Assembly: GCF_026241315.1 (NCBI RefSeq)
Contig: NZ_JAPHNA010000004.1
Coordinates: 1-64,000 of the forward strand
Origin: Campylobacter sp. MIT 21-1684
Lineage (GTDB): Bacteria; Campylobacterota; Campylobacteria; Campylobacterales; Campylobacteraceae
Reading direction: 5' to 3'
DNA: 64,000 nucleotides
Within the stretch, counting starts at the first letter, position 1. Each line of letters begins with the position of its first letter. A model generated the notes under the pieces. That model had not been told where the DNA came from. It saw only the letters and a list, made by a program, of their open reading frames with translations, and made no database searches. Below are positions 61,783-64,000 of the stretch, one piece after another. Position numbers and translations under genes: made by a program.

Positions 61783-63039
61783 TTAGCAAAGTTCTTTTCT
61801 CAAAAAACTAAATTCTTCTATCTTACAAGGCATTTCTATCTCATTTTCATTGCCGCTATGAATCACGCTCATCTCTTTTTTATTTTTTGTAAAAAGTTTT
61901 TTGAATTCCAAAAAAGTTTTCCCGTCTTTTTCATAAATTTTGCCCAAATGATTTTCGCAACAAGGATATTTCGTTCCAAGTGGAGAAAAAAGCTCATAAG
62001 GTACATAAGGTACAATTTTGCCTTTACATTTTAAAAAAAATCCATCTTCGCTAAAAGCCTGAACTTGATGCGAACCTTCTTCCATACTTGTTTTAAAATT
62101 CTGAGTATCAAGCTTTTCAAAAGCACGATTCACAAGATAACCTTCTGTAAAACCTCTATTTTTCAAAGTGTAAATCTCTTTTTCATATTTTTGTGCTTCA
62201 AATTTTCCAGAAAGAACATCTTCAATTGCCATTTTATAAGTGCGAGTAGTAAGTGCTACATAATATTCACTCTTTGTGCGACCTTCAATCTTAAAGGCAC
62301 TAATACAATTTTGCGCCATAATTTTTTCTATATAAGAACACAAATTTAAATCTTTAGAATTAAAAATATGACTACCGCTTTCATATTCTTCTATGCGAAA
62401 TAAAGTACCATTTTCAGGATTACTTGCATAGAGTTCATAATTAAACCGACAATCGTTAGCACACGAACCGCGATTGCTCATTCTTCCACTTTGTACAGAA
62501 CTTATCAAACAACGACCAGAATAAGCAAAACACATAGAACCGTGTACAAAAGCTTCTAATTGCACTTCACAATTTTCTTTTAAATCTTTAGCATCTTTCA
62601 AGCCTAATTCCCTAGCAATAACTATACGCTTTGCTCCCATAGATTGGTATACTTTTGCATCAAGAAAATTAAGAACATTTGCTTGAGTGGAAACGTGTAA
62701 AGCAATTTCAGGAGCCAGCTCACGCACTAATTCCATTACGCCAACAGAAGCTACAATAAAAGCATCCGGTTTCATTGCTCTAAGTCTTAAAATATGCTTT
62801 TTTAAACCCTCTATTTGAGCACTCAAATGAAATCCATTAAGAGTAACGTAAAGCTTTTTTCCTTTTTTGTGAGTGTATTGTATAGCCTCTTCAAAACTTT
62901 CGTAATTAAATTCTCTTGATGTGCGTGAACGAAGAGAAAAGTTATTTACTCCAGCATAAACAGCATCAGCCCCATACGCTAAAGCTATTTTTAATTTAGT
63001 AAAATTTCCAGCAGGTGCAACAAGCTCTGGAATGATCAT
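61783..63039 (-). CDS. U32 family peptidase-like tRNA hydroxylation protein (TrhP-like)
   Basis: A 418-residue protein of the U32 family. ELVAPAGNFTKLKIALAYGADAVYAG opens the TIM-barrel-like domain, and the cysteine cluster is GRCLISSVQSGRMSNRGSCANDCRFNYELY. The YegQ/TrhP branch uses these cysteines for an iron-sulfur cluster in 5-hydroxyuridine formation on tRNA; RlhA acts on 23S rRNA. From the cluster spacing, TrhP is the better fit, though which RNA is modified is inference. Overlaps cheZ by 4 bases. Confidence 0.9.
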   Translation of the reverse strand: MIIPELVAPAGNFTKLKIALAYGADAVYAGVNNFSLRSRTSREFNYESFEEAIQYTHKKGKKLYVTLNGFHLSAQIEGLKKHILRLRAMKPDAFIVASVGVMELVRELAPEIALHVSTQANVLNFLDAKVYQSMGAKRIVIARELGLKDAKDLKENCEVQLEAFVHGSMCFAYSGRCLISSVQSGRMSNRGSCANDCRFNYELYASNPENGTLFRIEEYESGSHIFNSKDLNLCSYIEKIMAQNCISAFKIEGRTKSEYYVALTTRTYKMAIEDVLSGKFEAQKYEKEIYTLKNRGFTEGYLVNRAFEKLDTQNFKTSMEEGSHQVQAFSEDGFFLKCKGKIVPYVPYELFSPLGTKYPCCENHLGKIYEKDGKTFLEFKKLFTKNKKEMSVIHSGNENEIEMPCKIEEFSFLRKELC

Positions 63040-63722
63040 TTCTGCCCTAAACTTGCAATCAAAGCTTCAATTTCATCATTACTTACAGTATCAGTATCAG
63101 TATCACCCTCAATAAACACAGCAGAACTCACTCGTTTACTATCATCGATTTTACCTTCAAACAAAGAATTCATATAACGGCTTAAAGCTCTCATAACATT
63201 GATAACTCTTTCAATTTTTTGTCGATGAATATCTTGATATTGCATTGCATCCATTGTCATCATCACTTCATCTTGTCCGCTTTGCAAATTATCAATCACT
63301 TCCTTACTTTTCTTTTTAATATTTTTATTTAAGTCTAAAATCCTGCTAAAACTTTCAACATTTGGAAATTTCTCATTAAGTTTAGAAAAAATTTCTATAT
63401 TTTCATCAAACACTTGATTAAGTTCACCGACCAATGCTTCAGAATCTGCAAAAAAAATATTGATACTCTCAAGCTTATCCATTATTTCAGTAGCTTTTTT
63501 TTCACTATCCTTTGTTACATCATCAAGTTGATGGACAACTTTATGTTCTTGATTCGGTGGTGGTGGTGGCCAAACCATAGTAGGATTGTCTTTATAATCG
63601 CTCATACTAACTTCCTGAAGAGTTAAGTTGTTATCATCCTGATTATCTTCTGCAGTCTCTGTTTGAAGTGAATTTAAATCAACACCACCATTCATCAAAC
63701 TATCAAGCTCTTCTTGAGTCAT
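63036..63722 (-). CDS. cheZ: CheZ-type chemotaxis phosphatase (Helicobacter/Campylobacter kind)
   Basis: Dephosphorylates CheY-P at the flagellar motor or receptor array. The 228 residues have a long helical hairpin (about 75-175), whose second helix carries the catalytic QYQDIHRQKIERVINVMRAL (Asp and Gln of the family's QDxxxQ box). The C terminus NDEIEALIASLGQ is the CheY-P-binding peptide. The N terminus MTQEELDSLMNGG also resembles the FliM/FliY CheY-binding peptide, so there may be two CheY contact sites. First gene of the long minus-strand operon. Confidence 0.88.
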   Translation of the reverse strand: MTQEELDSLMNGGVDLNSLQTETAEDNQDDNNLTLQEVSMSDYKDNPTMVWPPPPPNQEHKVVHQLDDVTKDSEKKATEIMDKLESINIFFADSEALVGELNQVFDENIEIFSKLNEKFPNVESFSRILDLNKNIKKKSKEVIDNLQSGQDEVMMTMDAMQYQDIHRQKIERVINVMRALSRYMNSLFEGKIDDSKRVSSAVFIEGDTDTDTVSNDEIEALIASLGQK

Positions 63723-63765
63723 TAATGTCCTTTATTCTAATTTCTTTATATTTTTAAATGTTTTC

Positions 63766-63771
63766 ATTATA
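63766..63771 (-). promoter_or_regulatory. -10 box for the cheZ-to-YffB operon
   Basis: TATAAT (63771-63766) on the minus strand lies about 44 bases before the cheZ ATG, with AAAGGACA as ribosome-binding site. Good candidate promoter for the whole 12-kb run. Confidence 0.6.
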
Positions 63772-63934
63772 ATAAAAATAACTTAAAACTGCAATAAAGA
63801 ATTTTCTATTTCCTTTAATTAAATGCAAGGCTAAAAACTTTCTTTAATTCTTTTTTCAACAAAAAAGAGATAACTCTCAAAAATAAAAATTTAAATAACT
63901 TAATAAAAAAATATTAATTAAAAATAAATTAAAA

Positions 63935-63961
63935 AATTTATGATACAATTTCATAAATTTT
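63935..63961 (+). promoter_or_regulatory. glnA promoter with inverted repeat around the -10
   Basis: TACAAT (63945-63950) is the probable -10 of the gene starting at 63981. It is inside the loop of a perfect 10-bp inverted repeat, AAATTTATGA (63935-63944) and TCATAAATTT (63952-63961). AAGGAG follows at 63968-63973. The repeat could be an operator or simply AT-rich symmetry. Confidence 0.55.
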
Positions 63962-63980
63962 AAAAAAAAGGAGTAAAAAA

Positions 63981-64000
63981 ATGGGTAAGTTCGTTTCTAA
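63981..64000 (+). CDS. glnA: start of a gene, probably glutamine synthetase
   Basis: Only 20 bases are present: ATG with five further codons reading GKFVS, preceded by AAGGAG. In C. jejuni the neighbour of the cheZ-type gene in this orientation is glnA, whose product I recall as starting MGKFV. The call rests on that and on position, and the gene runs out of the window. Confidence 0.55.

Noticed and set aside
1-64000. CRISPR arrays, insertion sequences, tRNA or rRNA genes.
   Set aside because: No regularly spaced direct repeats, transposase-like ORFs with terminal repeats, or tRNA T-arm signatures were seen on reading; a tRNAscan or IS search would settle it.

Overview
The window is chromosomal DNA from a thermotolerant, C. 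jejuni-like Campylobacter. The DNA is very AT-rich. The proteins are epsilonproteobacterial in type: FlaC flagellin, FlhX, a HP0958-type zinc-ribbon protein, a DUF3972 protein, a CheZ of the Helicobacter/Campylobacter kind, and an aguA/aguB pair. Gene order matches several blocks of the C. jejuni chromosome as I remember it: flaC to the M48 protease, ciaD-cca-purU, lepB to fliP, aguB to the META lipoprotein, and the cheZ-to-aroG operon. I could not run a search, so the species stays open. I see no tRNA, rRNA, CRISPR array or insertion sequence.

Layout. 1-7170: PLP-binding YggS; then flaC, a DUF4149 membrane protein, prmC and an M48 protease on the minus strand; then purU, cca, a CiaD-like protein and a small TPR-like protein. 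7171-8500: a gene-poor, hairpin-rich stretch and an HDOD signalling gene that ends in a nine-cytosine tract. 8492-43335: a long conserved housekeeping block covering lepB, folD, a cytochrome c with hemL, a FliK-like/FlhX pair, psd, gltX, slt, mobB, fbp, metG, acnB, an NhaC-type antiporter, trmA and ilvA, then the tightly overlapping glmU-coaBC-uppS-prepilin peptidase-LptF/G-truA operon, and fliP. Many neighbours overlap by 4 bases (ATGA), which suggests translational coupling.

43350-47610 is the main accessory region. It holds a three-gene minus-strand operon (SAM methyltransferase, ATP-grasp carboxylate-amine ligase, MFS transporter) with a strong extended -10 promoter. Behind its promoter lie the wrecks of at least two other minus-strand genes. 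The operon looks like a minimal make-modify-export set for a small amide- or peptide-like molecule. Its first gene seems to begin at AUA, placed ideally after a Shine-Dalgarno sequence, so it is either non-canonically started or recently damaged.

47611-50837 carries the agmatine-to-putrescine genes aguB and aguA around a cation-efflux protein, then a META-domain lipoprotein. 51257-63722 is one long minus-strand operon from cheZ to a YffB-like protein. It combines chemotaxis, tRNA/rRNA modification, purine and aromatic synthesis, SRP, ribosomal proteins and LPS Kdo transfer. The window ends at the first codons of a plus-strand gene, probably glnA, whose -10 box sits inside a perfect inverted repeat.

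The best candidates for something undescribed are the ligase/methyltransferase/MFS operon, the C-tract at the end of the HDOD gene, and the P-loop-less MurF-like protein after metG.
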